A DNA stretch of 55,749 bases from assembly GCF_018598185.1 (NCBI RefSeq), contig NZ_JAHESC010000051.1, positions 1 through 55,749 on the forward strand, read 5' to 3'. Positions 8,798-17,651 of the stretch are shown piece after piece (within the stretch, counting starts at the first letter, position 1; each line of letters begins with the position of its first letter). This DNA is from Dawidia soli (lineage in GTDB: Bacteria > Bacteroidota > Bacteroidia > Cytophagales > Cyclobacteriaceae). The translations under genes and the position numbers were made by a program. The notes below the pieces were generated by a model. That model was not told the origin of the DNA, did not search any database, and saw only the letters and a program-made list of their open reading frames with translations.

Positions 8798-9712
8798 ATG
8801 GACATCATACACCTCCCCCACGACATTCATCTGGTGGCTTTGCAGGCCACTTCGTTTCCCGACGGCATACCCGCGACCTTTGACAAGCTTAAAGAGATGC
8901 TGGGCAATATCCCCACGCAAGGATCCTATGGCGTATCGCATCCCGGCCCGAAGGGTCATATTGTATATTATGCCGCCGCGAGCCTGGCCAATGCCGCGCC
9001 AGGATTGCCGGGCACCGAGACCCTCACCATTCGCCAAGGATACTTTGTCGCGCTGCCCATCCGACAATGGCGGGAAAATATACAGGCCATTCCGACGACC
9101 TTTGATACACTCACGCAGCATCCGGATATCGACCCCCAAGGATATTGCCTCGAAGAATATAGCTGCGACACGATGCGCTGTATGGTACCGTTGCGCGCGG
9201 GCTATGTCCCGGTACAGCAAGGATCGCTCACCGATCGGATCACCGAGGTGCTGGACGACTTTTGCGGGACGCTGGACAAGTTTACGGACGCGCAGATCAA
9301 CCAGGTGCCACCCGGTGGGGGTTGGAATGCCGGGCAGGTGGCGGAACACATCGCCATTTCCATCGAGGCGATCCCGGATGGGCATACGGCCCCGGCCAAC
9401 CGCTTTATCGATGAGCAGGTGATCCCGATCAACGATATCTTCCTGGATTTCGAGGCCCGGTATACTTCACCGGATTTCGTGCTGCCCAGGCAGGAGACGC
9501 ATGAGAAGGCAGCGTTGATCGGAACCTTGCGGGCGTTAGAGCGTAAGCACGTGCAGGCGGCATTGAATTCAGACCTGACGGAGCTGTGTCTGGACTTTGA
9601 GTTTCCGACGATCGGGTTTATGACGCGGTATGAGTGGCTGAACTTTTTTGTTGCGCATACGCAGCGGCATTTGCGGCAGTTGAAGAATGTTTATGCAGCG
9701 TTGAATGGTTGA
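8798..9712 (+). CDS. GyrI-like effector-binding + DinB-like two-domain protein
   Basis: A 304-aa cytoplasmic protein; ATG at 8798 preferred to the upstream TTG. Residues 1 to about 135 resemble a GyrI/SOUL-like small-molecule-binding domain (LVALQATSFPDGIPATF through CMVPL). Residues about 145-304 are a DinB-like four-helix bundle, with WNAGQVAEHIAIS near its start and FVAHTQRHLRQL near its end; these supply the His residues that bind metal in this superfamily. DinB-like proteins include thiol-dependent S-transferases and many enzymes of unknown activity. No DNA-binding domain is present, so it is not a regulator of the AraC type. It is divergent from the sulfatase, with 145 bp between them. 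The domain assignment of the N-terminal half is tentative. Confidence 0.65.
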   Translation: MDIIHLPHDIHLVALQATSFPDGIPATFDKLKEMLGNIPTQGSYGVSHPGPKGHIVYYAAASLANAAPGLPGTETLTIRQGYFVALPIRQWRENIQAIPTTFDTLTQHPDIDPQGYCLEEYSCDTMRCMVPLRAGYVPVQQGSLTDRITEVLDDFCGTLDKFTDAQINQVPPGGGWNAGQVAEHIAISIEAIPDGHTAPANRFIDEQVIPINDIFLDFEARYTSPDFVLPRQETHEKAALIGTLRALERKHVQAALNSDLTELCLDFEFPTIGFMTRYEWLNFFVAHTQRHLRQLKNVYAALNG

Positions 9713-9799
9713 CTGACGGGGTACGGCAGTCACAGGCTGCATACAGTACCCGGCACTACCGATAGCTGTCGAGATCTCCGCTGCGCCGCTTAAACCTGC

Positions 9800-9925
9800 G
9801 CCAGATACGCTGTTACGCCCCGTCAGGGCTTTGTATCTCTGTGTTGCCTGTTCCCAGGCCTGCGCTGCCGCTCTGGCCTGGGCTATTATGTTGCGCCCCT
9901 TCGGGGCTGGCTGGGCTTATCTAAA
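9800..9925. repeat. Palindrome-rich REP-like element
   Basis: The gene-free stretch 9713-9977 contains three short GC-rich hairpins in a row: GCCC/GGGC at 9817-9829, CCCAGGCC/GGCCTGGG at 9853-9860 and 9875-9882, and GCCCC-TTC-GGGGC at 9895-9907. This arrangement resembles the REP-type palindromic repeats scattered in Bacteroidota genomes. No transposase of the RAYT type is nearby. It lies downstream of both neighbouring genes (convergent), so it may also act as a transcription stop. Confidence 0.5.
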
Positions 9926-9977
9926 TACCCTTGCATAAATCATAAAATCGTCATCAATTTAGTCCGACGCTTGCTTT

Positions 9978-10826
9978 TTATGACGGTACCTTGCGCCAGG
10001 TGCTTCGGCGTGCTGCTTCTACCAAAGAAAAATCCCCAGGGGACTGGGGATTTTTATGTGTGATGCGAAGGGTCGGTTCCGGATGATATTCGGAGAGGAT
10101 GTCGTGGAAGGAGCGATTATACAACGGACTTATATACTTTTCGGGTGTTGGGTGCTTCGGCAGCCAGGTATATGATGTGTGGGTACTGCCGTCTTCCAAC
10201 TTGATCCATTGGACACGGTGGTTATCCACTGCGAAGTAGTGATTCAGGGCCGCGTTGCGGCGTTCGAGGTCCACATCCTTCTTGCGTACCTTTGTGATCA
10301 TGTTTGGCTGAATGCGCAAAACAAAACGCCAGGGCTCCGTAAAGCGATAGACCACCCGCGAAGAGCGCAGTCGTGTGCTGTATACAGTCTCTTCTGAAAA
10401 GTATGTTCGTTCTTCCGGGGTCAGCTTTAGCCTCCAAAGTTGCCAGCCTTCCAATGTCGGCAAAGTATGCTCGCGCGGCACGTAGATCTTTTTGCCATAC
10501 CGTCTGCGCTTGACCAAAAAATCCTTGCGGTGGCTATATTGCCTGACGTTGATCTTTGCCAACAGCTTTTCAAAGAAACCCGCCTGCTTGGTGCGTTTTA
10601 TGTCGTCGCGCAGCACAAAGAAACGTACATAACCGCGTTGTATGGGTGGATTGAGCTCGTCCCAGCCCAGGTTATAGAGCTTGCGGCTGATGGCTTGCCA
10701 CTCCCGCCCCAACTGCAACAGCTGTTTTTCATAGGCCTCCCTCGCCGCGCGCTTCCGGCGGCGTTCGCTTCGCAGGCGGATGCGGCCGTGGTAATCTTCT
10801 TCTATATCGTCTATTACTATGTCCAT
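9978..10826 (-). CDS. Unknown basic protein encoded directly after rtcB
   Basis: A 282-aa protein I do not recognise. The N-terminus is acidic then strongly basic (DIVIDDIEEDYHGRIRLR, then SERRRKRAAREAYEKQL), and the rest is rich in Arg, Lys, Trp and Tyr, for example YSHRKDFLVKRRRYGKK and STRLRSSRVVYRF. It has no signal peptide or membrane helix. The composition fits a nucleic-acid-binding protein (inference). It starts 13 bases after the rtcB stop on the same strand, so it is very likely co-transcribed and may be an RtcB accessory factor or an RNA-end processing partner. It does not look like archease, the known RtcB helper. Confidence is high that it is a gene, low about its role. Confidence 0.7.
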   Translation of the reverse strand: MDIVIDDIEEDYHGRIRLRSERRRKRAAREAYEKQLLQLGREWQAISRKLYNLGWDELNPPIQRGYVRFFVLRDDIKRTKQAGFFEKLLAKINVRQYSHRKDFLVKRRRYGKKIYVPREHTLPTLEGWQLWRLKLTPEERTYFSEETVYSTRLRSSRVVYRFTEPWRFVLRIQPNMITKVRKKDVDLERRNAALNHYFAVDNHRVQWIKLEDGSTHTSYTWLPKHPTPEKYISPLYNRSFHDILSEYHPEPTLRITHKNPQSPGDFSLVEAARRSTWRKVPS

Positions 10827-10839
10827 TGTTTAAAGGTTT

Positions 10840-12249
10840 TTAGTCCCGGGCCATGCGGACGACCCGGGGGTGAAAGATGCCTTCTACATTTACCAGTGTT
10901 GTCTGGCTGCTCATGACCAGTCCGATGTCCTTGTAGGCTTCGGGGGCTTCTTCGGCGCTGCCGCCGAGCAGCGTGACCTTTTCGCGTGCCAGCGTTTTGC
11001 GCAGGCTGCTCATGGTGATCGAGTTTTTGGCACGCTGGCGCGACAGTTGACGACCGGCACCGTGGGCGGCGGAGTTGAGCGAGGCTTCGTTGCCTTTGCC
11101 ACTCACGATGTAGCCGGGTGTGGTCATGCTGCCGGGGATGATGCCCATGTCGCCGTATGCCGCCGGCGTTGCGCCTTTGCGGTGTACGATGTAGGTCTCG
11201 CCGTCGTGCAGGGTCTCCTGCCACGCAAAGTTGTGGTGGTTCTCGACGGTGTGCAGCACCGACAGGCCGAGGGCACGACACAGGTTGGCATGAATGCGGT
11301 CGTGACAGGCTTGCGCATAGGCACCGGCCAGGTTCATCGACAGCCAATACTCCTGCCCTGCTTCGCTATCGAGGTCGAGCCAGGCGAGCGATTTGGCTTC
11401 GCGCGGCAGGCGGCAACGGTCCATGGCGATGGCTGTATACTCCTGTGCGATGTTGGCGCCCAGGCTGCGGGAGCCGGAGTGCGACAGCAGTGCGCCATAG
11501 GTGCCCGCCGGCAATTGCAGGCGGTTGCCGGCTTCGACCGTGATGGTGCCGAACTCCACAAAGTGGTTGCCCGAGCCGGAGCTGCTCAGCTGGCGGACGG
11601 CCTTACCGTGCAGCTTGCGCAGCAGCGGGGTGCGTTGGAAGTCGGGATGGTCCAGCACGGCGTGGTCTTGCGGTGTGTCCAGGCTGCCGTCGTTGCCGAA
11701 GTGTGTCTCGGCGCCGAGGGCTTTCTTCAGCTCGTATACATGCCGGTCGATGTAGCTGCCGGGAACATCGAGCACGCTCAACGCCATGCGGCAGCCGATG
11801 TCCATGCCGACGCCGTACGGTATCACGGCCTGCCGGGTAGCCAGTACGCCACCGATAGGCAAGCCATAGCCTGCATGGGCGTCGGGCATGAGCGCACCTT
11901 TCACTGCGATCGGCAGGCGCATGGCCAGGGCCATTTGCTGCACGGCTCCCAGCTCGATGTGTTTGCTGCCAAACAGGTCGAAGTGCGCCGGTTCGTCGGC
12001 GAGGGTATAGGTATCGAACGTTTGTAGCGGTGGCGCCTTTGCTACGAGTTTTAGCGCCAGGATGCTCAAGGTGCTGTGACCGGTATAATTACCGGGGTTT
12101 TGCAGCACGTCGTTTATAATTGTCAGCTTCTCGTCGTTGGGTGTGTGCTTGAAGTGGCGGTTCATGATGTTTAGTGCCAGGCTTCGTGTCACATCCGTCG
12201 GGAAGTCGATGACCGCGAGGTCTTGTATGGTTAATTTTTGTTTGCCCAT
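10840..12249 (-). CDS. rtcB: RtcB-family RNA-splicing ligase
   Basis: A 469-aa protein of normal length for the family. RtcB joins RNA 3'-phosphate or 2',3'-cyclic phosphate ends to 5'-OH ends using GTP and Mn2+. Visible motifs: PDAHAGYGLPIGGVLA (122-137), the metal site GVGMDIGC (Asp150, Cys153), SGSGNHFVEFG (His229), HSGSRSLG (His257), the guanylylated His in VHRKGATP (His356), PGSM, and AAHGAGR (His396). All catalytic positions are intact. First gene of a two-gene operon with the 282-aa basic protein. Its unusually long upstream region shares two elements with the upstream region of the RNA ligase gene at 21118-21816, pointing to joint control with the second repair pathway. The likely role is repair of RNAs cut by ribotoxins or tRNA-cleaving stress enzymes. 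Confidence 0.97.
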   Translation of the reverse strand: MGKQKLTIQDLAVIDFPTDVTRSLALNIMNRHFKHTPNDEKLTIINDVLQNPGNYTGHSTLSILALKLVAKAPPLQTFDTYTLADEPAHFDLFGSKHIELGAVQQMALAMRLPIAVKGALMPDAHAGYGLPIGGVLATRQAVIPYGVGMDIGCRMALSVLDVPGSYIDRHVYELKKALGAETHFGNDGSLDTPQDHAVLDHPDFQRTPLLRKLHGKAVRQLSSSGSGNHFVEFGTITVEAGNRLQLPAGTYGALLSHSGSRSLGANIAQEYTAIAMDRCRLPREAKSLAWLDLDSEAGQEYWLSMNLAGAYAQACHDRIHANLCRALGLSVLHTVENHHNFAWQETLHDGETYIVHRKGATPAAYGDMGIIPGSMTTPGYIVSGKGNEASLNSAAHGAGRQLSRQRAKNSITMSSLRKTLAREKVTLLGGSAEEAPEAYKDIGLVMSSQTTLVNVEGIFHPRVVRMARD

Positions 12250-12330
12250 AGGGGTTATCAGGCCCGGGCTTGCACAAAGTGAGTACCGGTCCCGTTGTTA
12301 CGAACAGGACAAGGCAATCGCTTTCCGGGT

Positions 12331-12349
12331 ACACGCATGACAAAACAAT
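12331..12349 (-). promoter_or_regulatory. Leader element shared with rnl (copy 1)
   Basis: Read on the minus strand it is ATTGTTTTGTCATGCGTGT, ending 82 bases before the rtcB start codon. A near copy (ATTGTTTTGTTCATTCGTTT) lies 63 bases before the RNA ligase start at 21879-21898. With one gap they agree at about 17 of 19 positions. It could be an operator, an RNA element in the leader or a second promoter. The role is inferred only from its conservation and position. Confidence 0.5.
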
Positions 12350-12427
12350 GCGCATACGAACGGGCAGGCTTACAGCCAGTTTTTAGAATAATAATTTGTT
12401 AAAGGAAGAAAATACGGCAGTATATAC

Positions 12428-12445
12428 CGGTAAGTGAGCTTACCG
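12428..12445. repeat. 7-bp hairpin in the rtcB leader
   Basis: CGGTAAG at 12428-12434 pairs perfectly with CTTACCG at 12439-12445 around a TGAG loop. It lies between the two elements that rtcB shares with the RNA ligase gene, within the proposed leader. No T-tract follows on the coding strand, so it is not a typical terminator. Confidence 0.35.
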
Positions 12446-12516
12446 TTGCCGGATCGGGGCGATATGTAATTTCAGGGCAAACATAATCCTCTATAATTAT
12501 AAGATGAGACAAGAGG

Positions 12517-12536
12517 TGAATTGCGTAGCAAAGGTA
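12517..12536 (-). promoter_or_regulatory. Candidate rtcB promoter element shared with rnl (copy 1)
   Basis: On the minus strand it reads TACCTTTG, ctacg, CAATTCA. TACCTTTG fits the Bacteroidota -7 consensus TAnnTTTG. The same two blocks with the same 5-base spacing occur at 22045-22064 upstream of the RNA ligase gene (16 of 20 bases identical). If used as the promoter it gives a leader of about 270 nt before rtcB. A clear -33 TTG is not visible, which would fit dependence on an activator (inference). Confidence 0.5.
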
Positions 12537-12581
12537 CGCCGACTTTTTGAATTGTACATGCGGCGGCGGTATAAATCTTTT

Positions 12582-14975
12582 TTAGTCGTAGCGCAGCGAG
12601 CGGCTGGGATTGGTGCGGGCCGTACGCAGCGACTGCGCCGTGACCAGCGCCAGCGTGGTGATGACCAGCATTGCCGCGGGTATACTAAAAGACGTCCAGC
12701 CCCACGGCACATGATAGGCAAAACCTTCCAGCCAGCGATGCATTATACTATAGGCCACGGGCAGCGCCAGCACGATCGCTACTACCACCAGCGCCAGGTA
12801 TTGCCGGCCGAGCAGCACGAGAATGTCGGCGACGGACGCGCCGAGCACTTTGCGTATGCCGATCTCGCGCGTGCGGCGCAAGGCGGAATAGGCCGACAGC
12901 CCCAGGATGCCGATGCTGCAAATGACCGCGGATACAACGGCCAGGATGGTCATGAGCTTGCCCGTGACGCGTTCGGTGCGGTAGAGATCGGCTATAGACT
13001 GATCGAGAAAGGAGATGCGCAGCACATCGTCGGGAAATGCCTGCTTCCACACGGTGGTAATCGCTTCGAGCGTTGCCCCGGTGTGCCCGGTCGACAGGCG
13101 AATGCCCACGTGGTTGAGCGCGGCGCGCAGCGGATAGATCGCCACGGGTTCGATGGTATGTTGCAGGGAACGGTGGTGGAAGTTTTGCACGACGCCGACG
13201 ATGGTGGCCGTGAGGCCGGCATTATCCAGCACGATCTGTTTTCCCAGGGCATCCTCCGGGTGGGTGACGCTCAGCTTTTGCAGCAGGGTTTCGTTGACGA
13301 GCGTTTCCGTAGTGGAATCGTGTAGGGCGATGTTGCGGCCGGCGACAAGCGACAGGTTATAGGTTTCGAGAAAGCGATCGTCGGCCCAGCGGTCGCGTAC
13401 GATAAACTCTTCCCACGCGGGGCGGTTGTCGTATTTGATGAAGCCGCCGTCTAACGATGCGGCCAGCGGGGCCTGGTGCTGCAGGGTGGCATCCTCCACG
13501 CCGGGGATATGCGTGAGGGCGTCGCGGAAGGCCTGGCGACGGGAGAGATCGGCTTTGGGCAGGCCTATCGTAATGACGGTGTTTGCCGGTACGCCGGCAT
13601 GGTCTTCCTGCAGGAGGAAGTGCATTTGATGTAACATCACCCCGGTGGCCGTCATAAAAAGTAAGGCTACTGTATACTGAAAGCAGATCAGCGACTGTTG
13701 AAGCCATTGGCGTGTACCGCCCAGGGTACCGGTTTTTCCCGCGAGGGCGCGGATGGGATGAAAGCCGGACAACACAACGGCGGGGTAATACCCGGCGAGG
13801 AATGTCAGCGCCAGGCACGCGAGCAGTATGGCGGCGATCTTATCAAGCGTTGCCAGCTGCATCCATGTTAAGTCTGCCTGGAGCCAGATGTTGATCAGCG
13901 GAAGCGTGATATAGGCAGCGATCAGGGCCAGTACGGCGGATGTCGCCACGGTAACGCCTGTTTCTGTCATGAACTGGATGAACAGTTGGCGTTTGCTGCC
14001 GCCCAGGTATTTGCGTACGCCGATCTCTTTTGCACGCGGACCGGATTGGGCCATCGACAAATTGATGTAGTTGATGCAGACCAGGCCGGTCAGCGCCAGG
14101 GCCACGGCGGCCAGGATCCATAATACCGGCTTGCTGACAACGCCATCGTAGCGGGTATCAAAGTGTATATCGGCCAGCGGTTGCAGGCGGAATTGCCAGT
14201 GATGAAAATCGGCACCGAGGTATTTTGTCGCGAAGGCGGGCAACTGCGCTTCCAACGCAGCGGGTTGCTGACCGGCTTTTAGTTTTATAAAGGTCCAGTT
14301 GTTGCTGCCGATCCAGGTATAGTTCTGATCCTGGTAGTTGGGATTGATCACGTTGAGTGTAGGCAGGGAGACCAATACGTCGAAGTTCAGATCGGAGCGA
14401 TCGGTGGGGTTGGCGAAGACGCCGGTCACGGTGAGATCGGCCAGGTGATTGATGTTAAGCGTACGGCCGACGGCATCGGCCGTACCAAAGTATTTGAGTG
14501 CCTGGCGTTGGGAGAGCACGGCGGTATTGGGCTGGGTCAACGCGGTGTGGCGGTTGCCGGCGATGAAATCGTGACGGAAGAGTTGGATAAACGCATTGTC
14601 CGCATAGGCGGCAACCCGGTCTTCCTGGTAGCGGTCGCTGCCGCCGGGGGTTGTGATGGCAATGGTCGGCGCCGTGTAGAACCGCATACAAAAGGCTGCC
14701 GCTTCTACGGCGCTATAGTCTGTCTGCAGCGCATGGCCCAGCGGCAACGATGTACCTTCTTCATGCTCGATGGTGCCGGCGGGTGTATGAATGTCGAGCA
14801 CGACGCGGTAGAGTCGTTCGGCATCGTGGTGATGCCGGTCGGTCCCGAGGTGGCTGCCGACATAGAGATACACCAACAGGCTGCACAACATACCGAGCGA
14901 GAGGCCCGCGATGTTGATGCCGGTAAACCACTTGTAGCGAACTTGCAGGCGGAGCGCGATCTTGAGGTAATTCAT
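12582..14975 (-). CDS. FtsX/MacB-type ABC permease
   Basis: A 797-aa membrane protein, started at the ATG at 14975 (MNYLKIALRLQVRYKWFTG), four codons inside the open frame, which matches the usual N-terminus of the family. Two FtsX modules are present, each with membrane helices around a periplasmic MacB_PCD domain. The cytoplasmic coupling segments are GPRAKEIGVRKYLGGSKRQL (first) and LRRTREIGIRKVLGASVADI (second). No prefix domain, PadR partner or ATPase gene is near. It follows another permease of the same type by 73 bp, so the two may be made from one transcript and form a heterodimer (inference). The transported substrate is unknown. Confidence 0.88.
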   Translation of the reverse strand: MNYLKIALRLQVRYKWFTGINIAGLSLGMLCSLLVYLYVGSHLGTDRHHHDAERLYRVVLDIHTPAGTIEHEEGTSLPLGHALQTDYSAVEAAAFCMRFYTAPTIAITTPGGSDRYQEDRVAAYADNAFIQLFRHDFIAGNRHTALTQPNTAVLSQRQALKYFGTADAVGRTLNINHLADLTVTGVFANPTDRSDLNFDVLVSLPTLNVINPNYQDQNYTWIGSNNWTFIKLKAGQQPAALEAQLPAFATKYLGADFHHWQFRLQPLADIHFDTRYDGVVSKPVLWILAAVALALTGLVCINYINLSMAQSGPRAKEIGVRKYLGGSKRQLFIQFMTETGVTVATSAVLALIAAYITLPLINIWLQADLTWMQLATLDKIAAILLACLALTFLAGYYPAVVLSGFHPIRALAGKTGTLGGTRQWLQQSLICFQYTVALLFMTATGVMLHQMHFLLQEDHAGVPANTVITIGLPKADLSRRQAFRDALTHIPGVEDATLQHQAPLAASLDGGFIKYDNRPAWEEFIVRDRWADDRFLETYNLSLVAGRNIALHDSTTETLVNETLLQKLSVTHPEDALGKQIVLDNAGLTATIVGVVQNFHHRSLQHTIEPVAIYPLRAALNHVGIRLSTGHTGATLEAITTVWKQAFPDDVLRISFLDQSIADLYRTERVTGKLMTILAVVSAVICSIGILGLSAYSALRRTREIGIRKVLGASVADILVLLGRQYLALVVVAIVLALPVAYSIMHRWLEGFAYHVPWGWTSFSIPAAMLVITTLALVTAQSLRTARTNPSRSLRYD

Positions 14976-15048
14976 AGCGCCGATCAATATCGGTGCTTTT
15001 TTGTTTTGATCCTATTCAAGCGCGCCTACACGATGATGGTGCGCGCTT

Positions 15049-17496
15049 TTACCGGTGTGCCAACGTGCGCGCGGGATTTTTCCACGAGGCTATGATGCAG
15101 GGGTAGGCTACGGCCGCCAGCGTAATGCCCAGCAGTGCGACCAGCGGCCCGCCGAAGTCCACGACGCCGGGCGTGATGGCAAAGGCAAAGTTCTGCAGCC
15201 ATTGCTGCATGGCATAAAACGTGACGACGCTGCCCAGTGCCGCGCTGATCAGTACGATGCGCACATACCGCGCGGTGAGCCAGGTGACGACCTGCGCGGT
15301 GCGTGCACCAAAGACCTTGCGTACGGCGATCTCACGGGTGCGGTACTGAACGTGGTGCGCCGCCAGTGCAAAGAGGCCCGCGCAGGCGATCACCACGGCG
15401 ATGGCAGCAAAGGCCTGGACGGCGGTTTCAAAACGGTCAATGACCGCATACTGTTTATCGTACGATGTTTTGATGAACTCATATTCAAACGGTGCATCGG
15501 GAAAGAGGGCTGCCAGCGCGCGTTTTGCGCCGTCGATGGCCGCGGCGTCGTATCCCGGCTTCACCTGCAGTGTGGCAAAGCCGCCGGGGGTCGGGTTGTA
15601 ACATAAGACCAGCGGCTCGACGATGGTCTGTAAATACTGATGGTTGTAGTTTGTGCATACGCCTACCACCTCATACTCCTGGCGCCGCCAGCGTATGCGT
15701 TGGTGAAGCGCTTCGGCGGGGGTGGAGAATTTCAAAATACTGAGCGTGGCTTCGTTGATGATGACGGCTTCCGCTTCGGTGGAAAAGGCATCGGAGAACG
15801 GACGACCTGCTAACAGCTGAACGCCGTATGTGCGCAAGAAGTCCTGATCGACCTCGAGCTTGAAGACGTTGTTGTCGTCGATGGACGGCCCGTCTATACG
15901 GCGTGCGTATCCCGACTCGTTCAGTTTCATGCCGGGCACGGCGGAAGCAAAGGAGACGGACCGGATGAAGGGATAGGCCTGCAGGTGCGCTTTGTAGGCT
16001 TGCACGCTGCCGGCATAGGTAGAATCTGTCGTGCCCGGGCTGCGTACAACGATGCGGTTGTCGAGGTCAATGCCGAGATCGGCATGTTTCATAAACCGCA
16101 CCTGGCGCCCCACGATGACGGCACTGGATACCACCACGAACGCCACGACAAATTGAAAGTATACCAGTCCGGCTTTCATGCCTGTGCCGTGCGACGAACG
16201 CGCCAGCCGGGCACCCAACGCCTGTATGGGCTGTGCCGAAACGAGGAGCGCCGGGTAAAGGCCGGTGACGGCACACCCTGCGACAATGCTCAGGCCGGTA
16301 ATCCAGGTATAGCGCATGTCCTCCGCGAAGGGCATCGGCAGGTCGATGCCCAGCCATGCTTCTACCGAAGGATGTATCAGCAATAGTATCAACACGCTGA
16401 GGGCGACGCTGACGATATGGATCACCACCGACTCGGCCAGAAACTGTACCACCAGGTGCGCGCGGGTAGAGCCCAGGATCTTTTTGATACCGATCTCATT
16501 GGCGCGCTCCAGCGATCCTGACAGGAACATGTTGACGTAGTTCACCCATGCCATGGCGATGATGGCATAGGCAATGACGGTGAGGAACAGGAGGTGTTGT
16601 GACGAGATGCCGGCGGAGAGCTCTTCGCGCAAGCGCGAGTGCAGGTGTATGTCGCGGAGCGGTTGAAAGAAGATGGAGATGTGATGATCGTCTCCGTAGA
16701 GCTTGTGTAACAACGGCTTGGTGTCGGCGGTGAGCAGGCTGTTGCCGGCCTGCGGTGTGCTGCGGACGTAGGTATAAAACTGGCTCCAATATTTGTTCGC
16801 ATCGAGCTGTGCCGTCTGGATCGTAGCAAAGGAAATGAGGTAGTCGAACTGGATGTGGCTGTTGGCGGGGATGTCTTGCAGCAGTGCTGTGACGGTATAG
16901 CGGGCGCGTTCGCTGTTGTCTATCTCCAGGGTTTGTCCGAGGATCTCTTCCGGCGCGGCGGTGCCGAATATTTTGGCGGCGAAGGCTTGCGTCAGCGCGA
17001 TGGTGTAGGGCTGGGCGAGCGGGTAACGATCGCCGTGTTGTATGGGGAACGAGAACAGCTGTAAAAAGGCGCTGTCGGCGTAAAAGCCGTTTTCGGCACT
17101 GGCGTTATAGCGGATGCGGTCGTTGACGCGGTGTGTGATCGTGGTGTAGGCCTTGATGATATTGACGGGTACAAAGCGTGTATAGGCTTCAACGGTGGAA
17201 AGCTCTTCTTTCAAGACCGGGCCCATGGCCGGTACATTTCCTGCATAGCGGCTCGAATTGTTGCCGGTGTAGTCGGTTTCGCCCCAATCGAACGCGACGC
17301 GGTAGAGATCTTCGCCGCGAGTATGGAAGGTGTCATAGCTTCGTTCGAACACGATGTATTGCATGATCAGCAAAAAGCTGACGAGGCCCACGGCCAGGCC
17401 GGCGATGTTCAGCAGGGCATAGCCCTTGCGCCGTGCGAGGTTGCGCCACGCGAGCTTTACAAATACCATGTTTACAATTTCGTGGGGTTTCTTCAT
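15049..17496 (-). CDS. FtsX/MacB-type ABC permease, tandem copy
   Basis: An 815-aa two-module FtsX/MacB permease (coupling segments LERANEIGIKKILGSTRAHL and YRTREIAVRKVFGARTAQV). The start could also be the ATG at 17469 (MVFVKLAWRN), which better fits the family N-terminus; the longer form adds nine residues. It is clearly diverged from the neighbouring permease, so the pair is an old duplication rather than a recent repeat. As with the neighbour, no cognate ATPase is encoded in the window. It is divergent from the OsmC gene, and a 22-bp inverted repeat lies between them. Confidence 0.88.
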   Translation of the reverse strand: MKKPHEIVNMVFVKLAWRNLARRKGYALLNIAGLAVGLVSFLLIMQYIVFERSYDTFHTRGEDLYRVAFDWGETDYTGNNSSRYAGNVPAMGPVLKEELSTVEAYTRFVPVNIIKAYTTITHRVNDRIRYNASAENGFYADSAFLQLFSFPIQHGDRYPLAQPYTIALTQAFAAKIFGTAAPEEILGQTLEIDNSERARYTVTALLQDIPANSHIQFDYLISFATIQTAQLDANKYWSQFYTYVRSTPQAGNSLLTADTKPLLHKLYGDDHHISIFFQPLRDIHLHSRLREELSAGISSQHLLFLTVIAYAIIAMAWVNYVNMFLSGSLERANEIGIKKILGSTRAHLVVQFLAESVVIHIVSVALSVLILLLIHPSVEAWLGIDLPMPFAEDMRYTWITGLSIVAGCAVTGLYPALLVSAQPIQALGARLARSSHGTGMKAGLVYFQFVVAFVVVSSAVIVGRQVRFMKHADLGIDLDNRIVVRSPGTTDSTYAGSVQAYKAHLQAYPFIRSVSFASAVPGMKLNESGYARRIDGPSIDDNNVFKLEVDQDFLRTYGVQLLAGRPFSDAFSTEAEAVIINEATLSILKFSTPAEALHQRIRWRRQEYEVVGVCTNYNHQYLQTIVEPLVLCYNPTPGGFATLQVKPGYDAAAIDGAKRALAALFPDAPFEYEFIKTSYDKQYAVIDRFETAVQAFAAIAVVIACAGLFALAAHHVQYRTREIAVRKVFGARTAQVVTWLTARYVRIVLISAALGSVVTFYAMQQWLQNFAFAITPGVVDFGGPLVALLGITLAAVAYPCIIASWKNPARTLAHR

Positions 17497-17539
17497 AGTA
17501 TACGGGTGCTGTGAAAAATCCAGGTCTAAAAATCATACC

Positions 17540-17561
17540 TATCTACTTATAAATGTAGATA
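17540..17561. promoter_or_regulatory. Operator-like inverted repeat between permease and OsmC gene
   Basis: TATCTAC, 8 bases (TTATAAAT), GTAGATA: a perfect 7-bp inverted repeat with an AT-rich centre, in the divergent promoter region 17497-17651. It lies about 90 bases before the OsmC start and 44 before the permease start. Size and symmetry fit a dimeric repressor site, for example of a peroxide or redox regulator. No regulator gene adjoins it. Confidence 0.4.
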
Positions 17562-17651
17562 ATATTGCCCCCGGAGCAATGTACGGTTCTTCTTTTTAAA
17601 GATAGGTACTTGGTGCAATTTGTGTATATTAGTCAGGTACCGACGGATATT

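Noticed and set aside
10870-12027. Long open frame (385 codons) on the plus strand opposite rtcB
   Set aside because: Antisense of a strongly conserved RtcB gene with all catalytic motifs; low-complexity composition and no motif of its own.
12363-12378. Sigma-54-like -24/-12 pattern before rtcB (TGGC...TGC with GG-N10-GC on the minus strand)
   Set aside because: RtcB is sigma-54 controlled in proteobacteria, so it was tempting, but the -24 box lacks AC, the -12 box is imperfect, the RNA ligase leader has no counterpart, and no RtcR-type activator gene is present.
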